NCBI GenBank assembly: GCA_930367205.1
Contig: OV884014.1
Coordinates: 118,551,768-118,615,767 of the forward strand
DNA: 64,000 nucleotides
Reading direction: 5' to 3'
DNA from: Acanthosoma haemorrhoidale
Taxonomy: Eukaryota; Arthropoda; Insecta; Hemiptera; Acanthosomatidae
Within the stretch, counting starts at the first letter, position 1; the number at the start of each line of letters is the position of its first letter. Position numbers and translations under genes: made by a program. Below are positions 29,685 to 44,368 of this stretch, in pieces. Below the pieces are notes generated by a model that did not search any database, was not told the DNA's origin, and worked only from the letters and a program-made list of their open reading frames with translations.

Positions 29685-30978
29685 AACATAATAGGGCAGG
29701 AATTATTGTACCTGCTATGAAATACGCATTTTTGTAAAATTCGACTTTTTGACGATATTTTCCTTGATTTCGTATCAGGAGAACATAAAAGAGCAGGAGC
29801 TAACGTTCCAGCTATGAAATACCCATTTTTTAAAAATTCGACTTTTTGACGATATTTTCCTTGTTTTCGTATCAGGAGAACATAATGGGGAAGGAGCTGA
29901 CGTACCAGCTATGAAATACGCAATTTTTGTAAAAATTTGAGTTTTCGACGATATTTTCCTTGTTTTGGTATCAGGAGAACATAATGGGGCAGGAGCTAAC
30001 GTACTAGCTATGAAATACGCATTTTCGAAAAATTGGACTTTTTGACGATATTTTCTTTGATTTCGTATCAGGAGAACATAAAAGAGCAGGAGCTCACGTT
30101 CCAGCTATGAAATACCCATTTTTTAATAATTCGACTTTTTGACGATATTTTCCTTGATTTCGTATCAGGAGAACATAATAGGGTTGGAGCTAACGTACCA
30201 GCTATGAAATACGCAATTTTTGTAAAAATTTGAGTTTTCGACGATATTTTCCTTGTTTTGGTATCAGGAGAACATAATGGGGCAGGAGCTAACGTACTAG
30301 CTATGAAATACGCATTTTCGAAAAATTCGACTTTTTGACGATATTTTCCTTGATTCCGTATCAGGAGAACATAAAAGAGCAGGAGCTAACGTTCCAACTA
30401 TGAAATACCCATTTTTTAAAAATTCGACTTTTTGACGATATTTTCCTTGTTTTCGTATCAGGAGAACATAATGGGGCAGGAGCTGACGTACTAGCTATGA
30501 AATACGCATTTATTAAAAATTCGACTTTTTGACGATATTTTCCTGGTTTTCGTATCAGGAGAACATAATAGGGCAGGAGCTAACGTACCAGCTATGAGAT
30601 ACCTATTTTTTTAAAATTTGACTTTTTGACGATATTTTCCTGGTTTTTGTATCAGGAGACATAATGGGGCAGGAGCTAACGTACTAGCTATGAAATACGC
30701 ATTTTTAAAAAATTCAACTTTTTGACGATATTTTTCTCGTTTTCGTATCAGGAGAACATAATAGGGCAGGAGCTAACGTACCAGCTATGAAATACCCATT
30801 TTTGTAAAAATTTGACTTTTGGACGATATTTTCCTTGTTTTGGTATCAGGAGAACATAATGGGACAGGAGCTAACGTACTAGCTCTAAATACGCATTTTT
30901 GTAAAAATTCGACTTTTTGACGTCATTTTTCTTGTTTTGGTATCAGGAGAACATAAAGGGGCAAGAGCTAACGTACAA
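29685..30978 (+). repeat. Satellite B block B5 (about 13 monomers)
   Basis: The entry is unusual. After TTTTTGTAAAATTCGAC it passes straight to the TTGATTTCG type and lacks the second edge monomer with GAGGAAATCATAATTGTTC. One interior monomer has the one-base-short CAGGAGACATAATG, shared with B6 to B11. The exit is standard. Confidence 0.92.
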
Positions 30979-31866
30979 GATCATACGATCGTATGATCAA
31001 AGTTACGAGTGAATATGACATCAAATGATGTGAAATATGATAGTGTGCCGTATCATTTGCACTTATTGTATCACGTGATACAATCGTATGATTGAAGTCA
31101 AGGGGGAATATACTATAAAATGATGTCGATTATGATAGCGCACCATATCATTAGCACTTATTGTATCATGTGATGTGATCGTATGATTGAAGTCACGAGT
31201 GAATATAACATCAAATGATGTCGATTATGATAGTGTACCGCATCATTGGCACTCATTATATCACGTGATACAATCGTATGATTGAAGTGACGAGTGAATA
31301 TAACATCAAATGATGTTGAATATGATTGTATAATGTATCATTAGCACTCATTGTTTCACCTGATACGATCGTATGATTAAAGTTACAGGTGAATATAACA
31401 TCAAATCATGTCGATTATGATAGTGTACCGCATCATTGGCACTCATTATATCACGTGATACTATCGTATGATTGAAGTCACGAGTGAATATAACATCAAA
31501 TGATGCTAAATATGATTGTATAGTGTATCATTAGCACTCATTGTTTCACGTGATACGATCGTATGATTAAAGTTACGAGTAAATATAACATCAAATGATG
31601 TTTAATATGATTGTATAATGTATCATTAGCACTCATTGTTTCACGTGATACGATCGTATGATTAAAGTTACAGGTGAATATAACATCAAATGATGTCGAT
31701 TATGATAGTGTACCGCATCATTGGCACTCATTAAATCACGTGATACTATCGTATAATGAAAGGTACGAGTGAATATACTAATAAATGATGTCGATTATGA
31801 TAGTGTACCGCATCATTGGCACTAATTGTATCACGTGATACGATCGTATGATCAAAGCTACGAGTA
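30979..31866 (+). repeat. Satellite A block A6 (888 bp, about 9.3 monomers)
   Basis: This is the first of five A blocks of the same 888-bp length (A6, A7, A8, A10, A11). It opens with the palindrome at 30979-30998 and ends with ATGATCAAAGCTACGAGTAA. Its second monomer carries the diagnostic GAAGTCAAGGGGGAATATAC. Confidence 0.94.
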
Positions 31867-32965
31867 AACATAATAGGGCAGGAATTATTGTACCTGCTAT
31901 GAAATACGCATTTTTGTAAAATTCTACTTTTTGACGATATTTTTCTTGTTTTGGTATGAGGAAATCATAATTGTTCAGGAGCTAACGTACCAGCTATAAA
32001 ATACTCTTATATGTAAAAATTTAACTTTTCGACGATATTTTCCTTGTTTTGGTATCAGGAGAACATAAAAGAGCAGGAGCTCACGTTCCAGCTATGAAAT
32101 ACCCATTTTTTAATAATTCGACTTTTTGACGATATTTTCCTTGATTTCGTATCAGGAGAACATAATAGGGTTGGAGCTAACGTACCAGCTATGAAATACG
32201 CAATTTTTGTAAAAATTTGAGTTTTCGACGATATTTTCCTTGTTTTGGTATCAGGAGAACATAATGGGGCAGGAGCTAACGTACTAGCTATGAAATACGC
32301 ATTTTCGAAAAATTCGACTTTTTGACGATATTTTCCTTGATTCCGTATCAGGAGAACATAAAAGAGCAGGAGCTAACGTTCCAACTATGAAATACCCATT
32401 TTTTAAAAATTCGACTTTTTGACGATATTTTCCTTGTTTTCGTATCAGGAGAACATAATGGGGCAGGAGCTGACGTACTAGCTATGAAATACGCATTTAT
32501 TAAAAATTCGACTTTTTGACGATATTTTCCTGGTTTTCGTATCAGGAGAACATAATAGGGCAGGAGCTAACGTACCAGCTATGAGATACCTATTTTTTTA
32601 AAATTTGACTTTTTGACGATATTTTCCTGGTTTTTGTATCAGGAGACATAATGGGGCAGGAGCTAACGTACTAGCTATGAAATACGCATTTTTAAAAAAT
32701 TCAACTTTTTGACGATATTTTTCTCGTTTTCGTATCAGGAGAACATAATAGGGCAGGAGCTAACGTACCAGCTATGAAATACCCATTTTTGTAAAAATTT
32801 GACTTTTGGACGATATTTTCCTTGTTTTGGTATCAGGAGAACATAATGGGACAGGAGCTAACGTACTAGCTCTAAATACGCATTTTTGTAAAAATTCGAC
32901 TTTTTGACGTCATTTTTCTTGTTTTGGTATCAGGAGAACATAAAGGGGCAAGAGCTAACGTACAA
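31867..32965 (+). repeat. Satellite B block B6 (1099 bp, about 11 monomers)
   Basis: Both edge monomers are present. Compared with B7 it lacks about four interior monomers after the second edge monomer. Exit monomers are the same as in the neighbouring blocks. Confidence 0.92.
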
Positions 32966-33853
32966 GATCATACGATCGTATGATCAAAGTTACGAGTGAA
33001 TATGACATCAAATGATGTGAAATATGATAGTGTGCCGTATCATTTGCACTTATTGTATCACGTGATACAATCGTATGATTGAAGTCAAGGGGGAATATAC
33101 TATAAAATGATGTCGATTATGATAGCGCACCATATCATTAGCACTTATTGTATCATGTGATGTGATCGTATGATTGAAGTCACGAGTGAATATAACATCA
33201 AATGATGTCGATTATGATAGTGTACCGCATCATTGGCACTCATTATATCACGTGATACGATCGTATGATTGAAGTGACGAGTGAATATAACATCAAATGA
33301 TGTTGAATATGATTGTATAATGTATCATTAGCACTCATTGTTTCACCTGATACGATCGTATGATTAAAGTTACAGGTGAATATAACATCAAATCATGTCG
33401 ATTATGATAGTGTACCGCATCATTGGCACTCATTATATCACGTGATACTATCGTATGATTGAAGTCACGAGTGAATATAACATCAAATGATGCTAAATAT
33501 GATTGTATAGTGTATCATTAGCACTCATTGTTTCACGTGATACGATCGTATGATTAAAGTTACGAGTAAATATAACATCAAATGATGTTTAATATGATTG
33601 TATAATGTATCATTAGCACTCATTGTTTCACGTGATACGATCGTATGATTAAAGTTACAGGTGAATATAACATCAAATGATGTCGATTATGATAGTGTAC
33701 CGCATCATTGGCACTCATTAAATCACGTGATACTATCGTATAATGAAAGGTACGAGTGAATATACTAATAAATGATGTCGATTATGATAGTGTACCGCAT
33801 CATTGGCACTAATTGTATCACGTGATACGATCGTATGATCAAAGCTACGAGTA
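32966..33853 (+). repeat. Satellite A block A7 (888 bp)
   Basis: Nearly the same as A6, with single-base differences such as ATACGATCG at 33257 where A6 has ATACAATCG. Entry palindrome at 32966-32985. Confidence 0.94.
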
Positions 33854-35342
33854 AACATAATAGGGCAGGAATTATTGTACCTGCTATGAAATACGCATTT
33901 TTGTAAAATTCTACTTTTTGACGATATTTTTCTTGTTTTGGTATGAGGAAATCATAATTGTTCAGGAGCTAACGTACCAGCTATAAAATACTCTTATATG
34001 TAAAAATTTAACTTTTCGACGATATTTTCCTTGTTTTGGTATCAGGAGAACATAATGGGGCAGGAGCTAACGTACTAGCTATGAAATACGCATTTTCGAA
34101 AAATTCGACTTTTTGACGATATTTTCCTTGATTTCGTATCAGGAGAACATAAAAGAGCAGGAGCTAACGTTCCAGCTATGAAATACCCATTTTTTAAAAA
34201 TTCGACTTTTTGACGATATTTTCCTTGTTTTCGTATCAGGAGAACATAATGGGGAAGGAGCTGACGTACCAGCTATGAAATACGCAATTTTTGTAAAAAT
34301 TTGAGTTTTCGACGATATTTTCCTTGTTTTGGTATCAGGAGAACATAATGGGGCAGGAGCTAACGTACTAGCTATGAAATACGCATTTTCGAAAAATTGG
34401 ACTTTTTGACGATATTTTCTTTGATTTCGTATCAGGAGAACATAAAAGAGCAGGAGCTCACGTTCCAGCTATGAAATACCCATTTTTTAAAAATTCGACT
34501 TTTTGACGATATTTTCCTTGATTTCGTATCAGGAGAACATAATAGGGTTGAAGCTAACGTACCAGCTATGAAATACGCAATTTTTGTAAAAATTTGAGTT
34601 TTCGACGATATTTTCCTTGTTTTGGTATCAGGAGAACATAATGGGGCAGGAGCTAACGTACTAGCTATGAAATACGCATTTTCGAAAAATTCGACTTTTT
34701 GACGATATTTTCCTTGATTCCGTATCAGGAGAACATAAAAGAGCAGGAGCTAACGTTCCAACTATGAAATACCCATTTTTTAAAAATTCGACTTTTTGAC
34801 GATATTTTCCTTGTTTTCGTATCAGGAGAACATAATGGGGCAGGAGCTGACGTACTAGCTATGAAATACGCATTTATTAAAAATTCGACTTTTTGACGAT
34901 ATTTTCCTGGTTTTCGTATCAGGAGAACATAATAGGGCAGGAGCTAACGTACCATCTATGAGATACCTATTTTTTTAAAATTTGACTTTTTGACGATATT
35001 TTCCTGGTTTTTGTATCAGGAGACATAATGGGGCAGGAGCTAACGTACTAGCTATGAAATACGCATTTTTAAAAAATTCAACTTTTTGACGATATTTTTC
35101 TCGTTTTCGTATCAGGAGAACATAATAGGGCAGGAGCTAACGTACCAGCTATGAAATACCCATTTTTGTAAAAATTTGACTTTTGGACGATATTTTCCTT
35201 GTTTTGGTATCAGGAGAACATAATGGGACAGGAGCTAACGTACTAGCTCTAAATACGCATTTTTGTAAAAATTCGACTTTTTGACGTCATTTTTCTTGTT
35301 TTGGTATCAGGAGAACATAAAGGGGCAAGAGCTAACGTACAA
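33854..35342 (+). repeat. Satellite B block B7 (1489 bp, about 15 monomers)
   Basis: This is the most complete B block of the 2-kb series. The other B blocks in the series can be read as it minus whole monomers. One CCATCTATGAGATACC variant occurs at about 34952, where the neighbours have CCAGCTATGAG. Confidence 0.92.
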
Positions 35343-36230
35343 GATCATACGATCGTATGATCAAAGTTACGAGTGAATATGACATCAAATGATGTGAAAT
35401 ATGATAGTGTGCCGTATCATTTGCACTTATTGTATCACGTGATACAATCGTATGATTGAAGTCAAGGGGGAATATACTATAAAATGATGTCGATTATGAT
35501 AGCGCACCATATCATTAGCACTTATTGTATCATGTGATGTGATCGTATGATTGAAGTCACGAGTGAATATAACATCAAATGATGTCGATTATGATAGTGT
35601 ACCGCATCATTGGCACTCATTATATCACGTGATACAATCGTATGATTGAAGTGACGAGTGAATATAACATCAAATGATGTTGAATATGATTGTATAATGT
35701 ATCATTAGCACTCATTGTTTCACGTGATACGATCGTATGATTAAAGTTACAGGTGAATATAACATCAAATCATGTCGATTATGATAGTGTACCGCATCAT
35801 TGGCACTCATTATATCACGTGATACTATCGTATGATTGAAGTCACGAGTGAATATAACATCAAATGATGCTAAATATGATTGTATAGTGTATCATTAGCA
35901 CTCATTGTTTCACGTGATACGATCGTATGATTAAAGTTACGAGTAAATATAACATCAAATGATGTTTAATATGATTGTATAATGTATCATTAGCACTCAT
36001 TGTTTCACGTGATACGATCGTATGATTAAAGTTACAGGTGAATATAACATCAAATGATGTCGATTATGATAGTGTACCGCATCATTGGCACTCATTAAAT
36101 CACGTGATACTATCGTATAATGAAAGGTACGAGTGAATATACTAATAAATGATGTCGATTATGATAGTGTACCGCATCATTGGCACTAATTGTATCACGT
36201 GATACGATCGTATGATCAAAGCTACGAGTA
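35343..36230 (+). repeat. Satellite A block A8 (888 bp)
   Basis: Entry palindrome at 35343-35362. It differs from A11 (offset 8138) at only a few positions near 35652 and 35724. From about 35725 on the two look the same by eye. Confidence 0.94.
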
Positions 36231-37327
36231 AACATAATAGGGCAGGAATTATTGTACCTGCTATGAAATACGCATTTTTGTAAAATTCTACTTTTTGACG
36301 ATATTTTTCTTGTTTTGGTATGAGGAAATCATAATTGTTCAGGAGCTAACGTACCAGCTATAAAATACTCTTATATGTAAAAATTTAACTTTTCGACGAT
36401 ATTTTCCTTGTTTTGGTATCAGGAGAACATAATGGGGCAGGAGCTAACGTACTAGCTATGAAATACGCATTTTCGAAAAATTCGACTTTTTGACGATATT
36501 TTCCTTGATTTCGTATCAGGAGAACATAAAAGAGCAGGAGCTAACGTTCCAGCTATGAAATACCCATTTTTTAAAAATTCGACTTTTTGACGATATTTTC
36601 CTTGTTTTCGTATCAGGAGAACATAATGGGGAAGGAGCTGACGTACCAGCTATGAAATACGCAATTTTTGTAAAAATTTGAGTTTTCGACGATATTTTCC
36701 TTGTTTTGGTATCAGGAGAACATAATGGGGCAGGAGCTAACGTACTAGCTATGAAATACGCATTTTCGAAAAATTGGACTTTTTGACGATATTTTCCTTG
36801 TTTTCGTATCAGGAACATAATGGGGCAGGAGCTGACGTACTAGCTATGAAATACGCATTTTTTAAAAATTCGACTTTTTGACGATATTTTCCTGGTTTTC
36901 GTATCAGGAGAACATAATAGGGCAGGAGCTAACGTACCAGCTATGAGATACCTATTTTTTTAAAATTTGACTTTTTGACGATATTTTCCTGGTTTTTGTA
37001 TCAGGAGACATAATGGGGCAGGAGCTAACGTACTAGCTATGAAATACGCATTTTTAAAAAATTCAACTTTTTGACGATATTTTTCTCGTTTTCGTATCAG
37101 GAGAACATAATAGGGCAGGAGCTAACGTACCAGCTATGAAATACGCATTTTTGTAAAAATTTGACTTTTGGACGATATTTTCCTTGTTTTGGTATCAGGA
37201 GAACATAATGGGACAGGAGCTAACGTACTAGCTCTAAATACGCATTTTTGTAAAAATTCGACTTTTTGACGTCATTTTTCTTGTTTTGGTATCAGGAGAA
37301 CATAAAGGGGCAAGAGCTAACGTACAA
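36231..37327 (+). repeat. Satellite B block B8 (1097 bp, about 11 monomers)
   Basis: It contains a two-base-short TATCAGGAACATAATGG at about 36809, shared with B11 and with no other B block. This supports the 8138-bp duplication. A 100-codon open frame on the minus strand (36516-36818) is a by-product of monomers in compatible phase, not a gene. Confidence 0.92.
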
Positions 37328-40300
37328 GATCATACGATCGTATGATCAAAGTTACGAGTGAATATGACATCAAATGATGTGAAATATGATAGTGTGCCGT
37401 ATCATTTGCACTTATTGTATCACGTGATACAATCGTATGATTGAAGTCATGAGTGAATATACTATAAAATGATGTCGATTATGATAGCGCACCATATCAT
37501 TAGCACTTATTGTATCATGTGATGTGACCGTATGATTGAAGTGACGAGTGAATATAACATCAAATGATGTCGATTATGATAGTGTACCGCATCATTGGCA
37601 CTCATTATATCACGTGATACAATCGTATGATTGAAGTGACGAGTGAATATAAAATCAAATGATGTTGAATATGATTGTATAATGTATCATTAGCACTCAT
37701 TGTTTCACGTGATACGATCGTATGATTAAAGTTACAGGTGAATATAACATCAAATCATGTCGATTATGATAGTGTACCGCATCATTGGCACTCATTATAT
37801 CACGTGATACGATCGTATAATGAAAGTTACGAGTGAATATAACATCAAATGATGTTGAATATGATTGTATAATGTATCATTAGCACTCATTGTTTCACGT
37901 GATACGATCGTATGATTAAAGTTACGAGTAAATATAACATCAAATGATGTCGAATATGATAGTGTACCTTATCATTGGCACTCATTATATCACGTGATAC
38001 GATCGTATAATGAAAGTTACGAGTAAATATACTATTAAATAATGTCGATTATGATAGTGTACCGCATCATTGGCACTCATTATATCACGTGATACGATCG
38101 TATGATTGAAGTCACGAGTGAATATAACATCAAATGATGTCAATTATGATAGTGTTCCGTATCATAAGCACTCATTGTATCACGTGATACGATCGTATGA
38201 TGAAAGTTACAAGTAAATATACTATTAAATGATGTCGATTATGACAGTGTACCGTACCATTGGCACTCATAGTATCACGTGTTACGATCGTATGATAGAA
38301 GTCACGAATGAATATAACCTCAAATGATGTCGATCATGATAGTGTACCGCATCATTAGCACACATTGTATCACGTGGTACGATCGTATGATTAAAGTTAC
38401 GAGTGAAGATAACATCAAATGATGTCGATTATAATAGTGTACCGTACCATTGGCACTCATAGTATCACGTGATACGATCGTATGATTGAAGTCAAGAGTG
38501 AATATAATATCAAATGATGTCAATTATGATAGTGTTCCGTATCATAAGCACTCATTGTATCACGTGATACGATCGTATGATTGAAGTCACGAGTGAATAT
38601 AATATCAAATGATGTCAATTATGATAGTGTACCGCATCATTGGCACTCATTATATCACTTGATACGATCGTATGATGAAAGTTACGAGTGAATATAACAT
38701 CAAATGATGTCGATTATGATAGTGTACCGCATCATTGGCACTTATTATATCACGTGATACGATCGTATAATGAAAGTCACGAGTGAATATACTATAAAAT
38801 GATGTCGATTATGATAGTGTACCACATCATTGGCACTCATTATATCACGTGATACGATCGTATGGTTGAAGTCACTAGTGAATATAATATCAAATGATGT
38901 CAATTATGATAGTGATGCGTATCATAAGCACTCATTGTATCAAGTGATACGATCGTATGATGAAAGTTACGAGTGAATATAACATCAAATGATGTCGAAT
39001 AGGATTGTATAATGTATCATTAGCACTTATTTTTCACGTGATACGATCGTATGATTAAAGTTACGATTGGAGATACTAATAAATGATGTTGAATATAATA
39101 GTGCACCATATCATTAGCACTTATTGTATCATGTGATGCAATCGTATGATTAAAGTTACAAGTGAATATAACATCAAATGATGTCGATTATAATAGTGTA
39201 CCGCATCATTGGCACTCATTATATCACGTGATGCTATCGTATGATTGAAGTCACGAGTGAATATAACATCAAATAATGCTAAATATGATTGTATAGTGTA
39301 GCATTGAAACTCATTGTAGCACGAGATACGATCGTATGATTGAAGTCACGAGTGAATATACTATAAAATGATGTCGATTATGATAGTGTACCGCATCATT
39401 GGCACTCATTATATCACGTGATACTATCGTATGATTGAAGTCACGAGTGAATATAACATCAAATGATGCTAAATATGATTGTATAGTGTATCATTAGCAC
39501 TCATTGTTTCACGTGATACGATCGTATGATTAAAGTTACGAGTAAATATAACATCAAATGATGTCGAATATGATAATGTACCGTATCATTAGCACTCATA
39601 TTATCACGTGATACGATCGTATGATGAAAGTTACGAGTGAATATAACATCAAATAATGTTGAATATGATTGTATAATGTATCATTAGCACTCATTGTTTC
39701 ACGTGATACGATCGTATGATTAAAGTCACGAGTAAATATAACATCAAATGATGTCGAATATGATAATGTACCGTATCGTTAGCACTCATTGTATCACGTG
39801 ATACGATCGTATAATAAAAGTTACGAGTAAATATACTATTAAATAATGTCGATTATGATAGTGTACCGCATTATTGGCACTCATTATATCACGTGATACG
39901 ATCGTATGATTGAAGTCACGAGTGAATATAACATCAAATGATGTCAATTATGATAGTGTTCCGTATCATAAGCACTCATTGTATCACGTGATACGATCGT
40001 ATGATGAAAGTTACAAGTAAATATACTATTAAATGATGTCGATTATGACAGTGTACCGTACCATTGGCACTCATAGTATCACGTGATACGATCGTATGAT
40101 TGAAGTCACGAGTGAATATAATATCAAATGATGTCAATTATGATAGTGTACCGCATCATTGGCACTCATTATATCACTTGATACGATCGTATGATTGAAG
40201 TCACGAGTGAATATATCATCAAATGATGTTGAATATGATTGTATAATGTGTCATTGGCACACATTGTATCACGTGATACGATCGTATGATTAAAGTTACG

Positions 40301-40589
40301 AGTAAATATAACATCAAATGATGTCGAATATGATAATGTACCGTATCGTTAGCACTCATTGTATCACGTGATACGATCGTATGATGAAAGTTACGAGTGA
40401 ATATAACATCAAATGATGTCGATTATGATAGTGTACCTTATCATTGGCACTCATTATATCACGTGATACGATCGTATAATGAAAGTTACGAGTAAATATA
40501 CTATTAAATAATGTCGATTATGATAGTGTACCGCATTATTGGCACTCATTATATCACGTGATACGATCGTATGATCAAAGCTACGAGTA
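37328..40589 (+). repeat. Satellite A block A9 (about 34 monomers)
   Basis: Entry palindrome at 37328-37347. The second monomer has GAAGTCATGAGTGAATATAC in place of the AAGGGGG form, shared only with A12. The whole block up to about 40258 is repeated at the start of A12 (offset 8138). Confidence 0.94.
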
Positions 40590-41396
40590 AACATAATAGG
40601 GCAGGAATTATTGTACCAGCTATGAAATACGCAATTTTTGTAAAAATTTGAGTTTTCGACGATATTTTCCTTGTTTTGGTATCAGGAGAACATAATGGGG
40701 CAGGAGCTAACGTACTAGCTATGAAATACGCATTTTCGAAAAATTCGACTTTTTGACGATATTTTCCTTGATTCCGTATCAGGAGAACATAAAAGAGCAG
40801 GAGCTAACGTTCCAACTATGAAATACCCATTTTTTAAAAATTCGACTTTTTGACGATATTTTCCTTGTTTTCGTATCAGGAGAACATAATGGGGCAGGAG
40901 CTGACGTACTAGCTATGAAATACGCATTTATTAAAAATTCGACTTTTTGACGATATTTTCCTGGTTTTCGTATCAGGAGAACATAATAGGGCAGGAGCTA
41001 ACGTACCAGCTATGAGATACCTATTTTTTTAAAATTTGACTTTTTGACGATATTTTCCTGGTTTTTGTATCAGGAGACATAATGGGGCAGGAGCTAACGT
41101 ACTAGCTATGAAATACGCATTTTTAAAAAATTCAACTTTTTGACGATATTTTTCTCGTTTTCGTATCAGGAGAACATAATGGGGCAGGAGCTAACGTACC
41201 AGCTATGAAATACCCATTTTTGTAAAAATTTGACTTTTGGACGATATTTTCCTTGTTTTGGTATCAGGAGAACATAATGGGACAGGAGCTAACGTACTAG
41301 CTCTAAATACGCATTTTTGTAAAAATTCGACTTTTTGACGTCATTTTTCTTGTTTTGGTATCAGGAGAACATAAAGGGGCAAGAGCTAACGTACAA
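40590..41396 (+). repeat. Satellite B block B9 (807 bp, about 8 monomers, shortest)
   Basis: It lacks the second edge monomer: the entry AATTATTGTACCAGC leads directly into a TACGCAATTTTTGTAAAAAT-type interior monomer. The rest matches the last eight monomers of B7 and B10. Confidence 0.92.
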
Positions 41397-42284
41397 GATC
41401 ATACGATCGTATGATCAAAGTTACGAGTGAATATGACATCAAATGATGTGAAATATGATAGTGTGCCGTATCATTTGCACTTATTGTATCACGTGATACA
41501 ATCGTATGATTGAAGTCAAGGGGGAATATACTATAAAATGATGTCGATTATGATAGCGCACCATATCATTAGCACTTATTGTATCATGTGATGTGATCGT
41601 ATGATTGAAGTCACGAGTGAATATAACATCAAATGATGTCGATTATGATAGTGTACCGCATCATTGGCACTCATTATATCACGTGATACAATCGTATGAT
41701 TGAAGTTACGAGTGAATATAACATCAAATGATGTTGAATATGATTGTATAATGTATCATTAGCACTCATTGTTTCACCTGATACGATCGTATGATTAAAG
41801 TTACAGGTGAATATAACATCAAATCATGTCGATTATGATAGTGTACCGCATCATTGGCACTCATTATATCACGTGATACTATCGTATGATTGAAGTCACG
41901 AGTGAATATAACATCAAATGATGCTAAATATGATTGTATAGTGTATCATTAGCACTCATTGTTTCACGTGATACGATCGTATGATTAAAGTTACGAGTAA
42001 ATATAACATCAAATGATGTTTAATATGATTGTATAATGTATCATTAGCACTCATTGTTTCACGTGATACGATCGTATGATTAAAGTTACAGGTGAATATA
42101 ACATCAAATGATGTCGATTATGATAGTGTACCGCATCATTGGCACTCATTAAATCACGTGATACTATCGTATAATGAAAGGTACGAGTGAATATACTAAT
42201 AAATGATGTCGATTATGATAGTGTACCGCATCATTGGCACTAATTGTATCACGTGATACGATCGTATGATCAAAGCTACGAGTA
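41397..42284 (+). repeat. Satellite A block A10 (888 bp)
   Basis: Entry palindrome at 41397-41416 and the AAGGGGG second monomer. It shares the rare TTTCACCTGATACG core (about 41775) with A6, A7 and A11. Confidence 0.94.
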
Positions 42285-43480
42285 AACATAATAGGGCAGG
42301 AATTATTGTACCTGCTATGAAATACGCATTTTTGTAAAATTCTACTTTTTGACGATATTTTTCTTGTTTTGGTATGAGGAAATCATAATTGTTCAGGAGC
42401 TAACGTACCAGCTATAAAATACTCTTATATGTAAAAATTTAACTTTTCGACGATATTTTCCTTGTTTTGGTATCAGGAGAACATAATGGGGCAGGAGCTA
42501 ACGTACTAGCTATGAAATACGCATTTTCGAAAAATTCGACTTTTTGACGATATTTTCCTTGATTTCGTATCAGGAGAACATAAAAGAGCAGGAGCTCACG
42601 TTCCAGCTATGAAATACCCATTTTTTAAAAATTCGACTTTTTGACGATATTTTCCTTGATTTCGTATCAGGAGAACATAATAGGGTTGAAGCTAACGTAC
42701 CAGCTATGAAATACGCAATTTTTGTAAAAATTTGAGTTTTCGACGATATTTTCCTTGTTTTGGTATCAGGAGAACATAATGGGGCAGGAGCTAACGTACT
42801 AGCTATGAAATACGCATTTTCGAAAAATTCGACTTTTTGACGATATTTTCCTTGATTCCGTATCAGGAGAACATAAAAGAGCAGGAGCTAACGTTCCAAC
42901 TATGAAATACCCATTTTTTAAAAATTCGACTTTTTGACGATATTTTCCTTGTTTTCGTATCAGGAGAACATAATGGGGCAGGAGCTGACGTACTAGCTAT
43001 GAAATACGCATTTATTAAAAATTCGACTTTTTGACGATATTTTCCTGGTTTTCGTATCAGGAGAACATAATAGGGCAGGAGCTAACGTACCAGCTATGAG
43101 ATACCTATTTTTTTAAAATTTGACTTTTTGACGATATTTTCCTGGTTTTTGTATCAGGAGACATAATGGGGCAGGAGCTAACGTACTAGCTATGAAATAC
43201 GCATTTTTAAAAAATTCAACTTTTTGACGATATTTTTCTCGTTTTCGTATCAGGAGAACATAATAGGGCAGGAGCTAACGTACCAGCTATGAAATACCCA
43301 TTTTTGTAAAAATTTGACTTTTGGACGATATTTTCCTTGTTTTGGTATCAGGAGAACATAATGGGACAGGAGCTAACGTACTAGCTCTAAATACGCATTT
43401 TTGTAAAAATTCGACTTTTTGACGTCATTTTTCTTGTTTTGGTATCAGGAGAACATAAAGGGGCAAGAGCTAACGTACAA
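42285..43480 (+). repeat. Satellite B block B10 (1196 bp, about 12 monomers)
   Basis: Standard entry with both edge monomers and standard exit. Intermediate in content between B6 and B7, with the GGGTTGAAGC monomer retained. Confidence 0.92.
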
Positions 43481-44368
43481 GATCATACGATCGTATGATC
43501 AAAGTTACGAGTGAATATGACATCAAATGATGTGAAATATGATAGTGTGCCGTATCATTTGCACTTATTGTATCACGTGATACAATCGTATGATTGAAGT
43601 CAAGGGGGAATATACTATAAAATGATGTCGATTATGATAGCGCACCATATCATTAGCACTTATTGTATCATGTGATGTGATCGTATGATTGAAGTCACGA
43701 GTGAATATAACATCAAATGATGTCGATTATGATAGTGTACCGCATCATTGGCACTCATTATATCACGTGATACAATCGTATGATTGAAGTCACGAGTGAA
43801 TATAACATCAAATGATGTTGAATATGATTGTATAATGTATCATTAGCACTCATTGTTTCACCTGATACGATCGTATGATTAAAGTTACAGGTGAATATAA
43901 CATCAAATCATGTCGATTATGATAGTGTACCGCATCATTGGCACTCATTATATCACGTGATACTATCGTATGATTGAAGTCACGAGTGAATATAACATCA
44001 AATGATGCTAAATATGATTGTATAGTGTATCATTAGCACTCATTGTTTCACGTGATACGATCGTATGATTAAAGTTACGAGTAAATATAACATCAAATGA
44101 TGTTTAATATGATTGTATAATGTATCATTAGCACTCATTGTTTCACGTGATACGATCGTATGATTAAAGTTACAGGTGAATATAACATCAAATGATGTCG
44201 ATTATGATAGTGTACCGCATCATTGGCACTCATTAAATCACGTGATACTATCGTATAATGAAAGGTACGAGTGAATATACTAATAAATGATGTCGATTAT
44301 GATAGTGTACCGCATCATTGGCACTAATTGTATCACGTGATACGATCGTATGATCAAAGCTACGAGTA
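43481..44368 (+). repeat. Satellite A block A11 (888 bp)
   Basis: Entry palindrome at 43481-43500. It is the partner of A8 in the 8138-bp duplication but keeps the CACCTGATACG core at about 43860 that A8 lacks. This places the left edge of the identical segment inside this block. Confidence 0.94.

Noticed and set aside
36516..36818. 100-codon minus-strand open frame in B8, repeated at 44654-44956
   Set aside because: It is made of consecutive B monomers that happen to stay open. The exact repeat follows from the 8138-bp duplication, and the translation is a degenerate repeated peptide with no domain.
38320..38523. 67-codon minus-strand frames in satellite A (23239, 24759, 38320, 46458, 48832, 50731 and similar ones at 8638 and 28081)
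   Set aside because: Each spans about two A monomers in the same phase. They recur with the repeat and have no start context or protein-like features.
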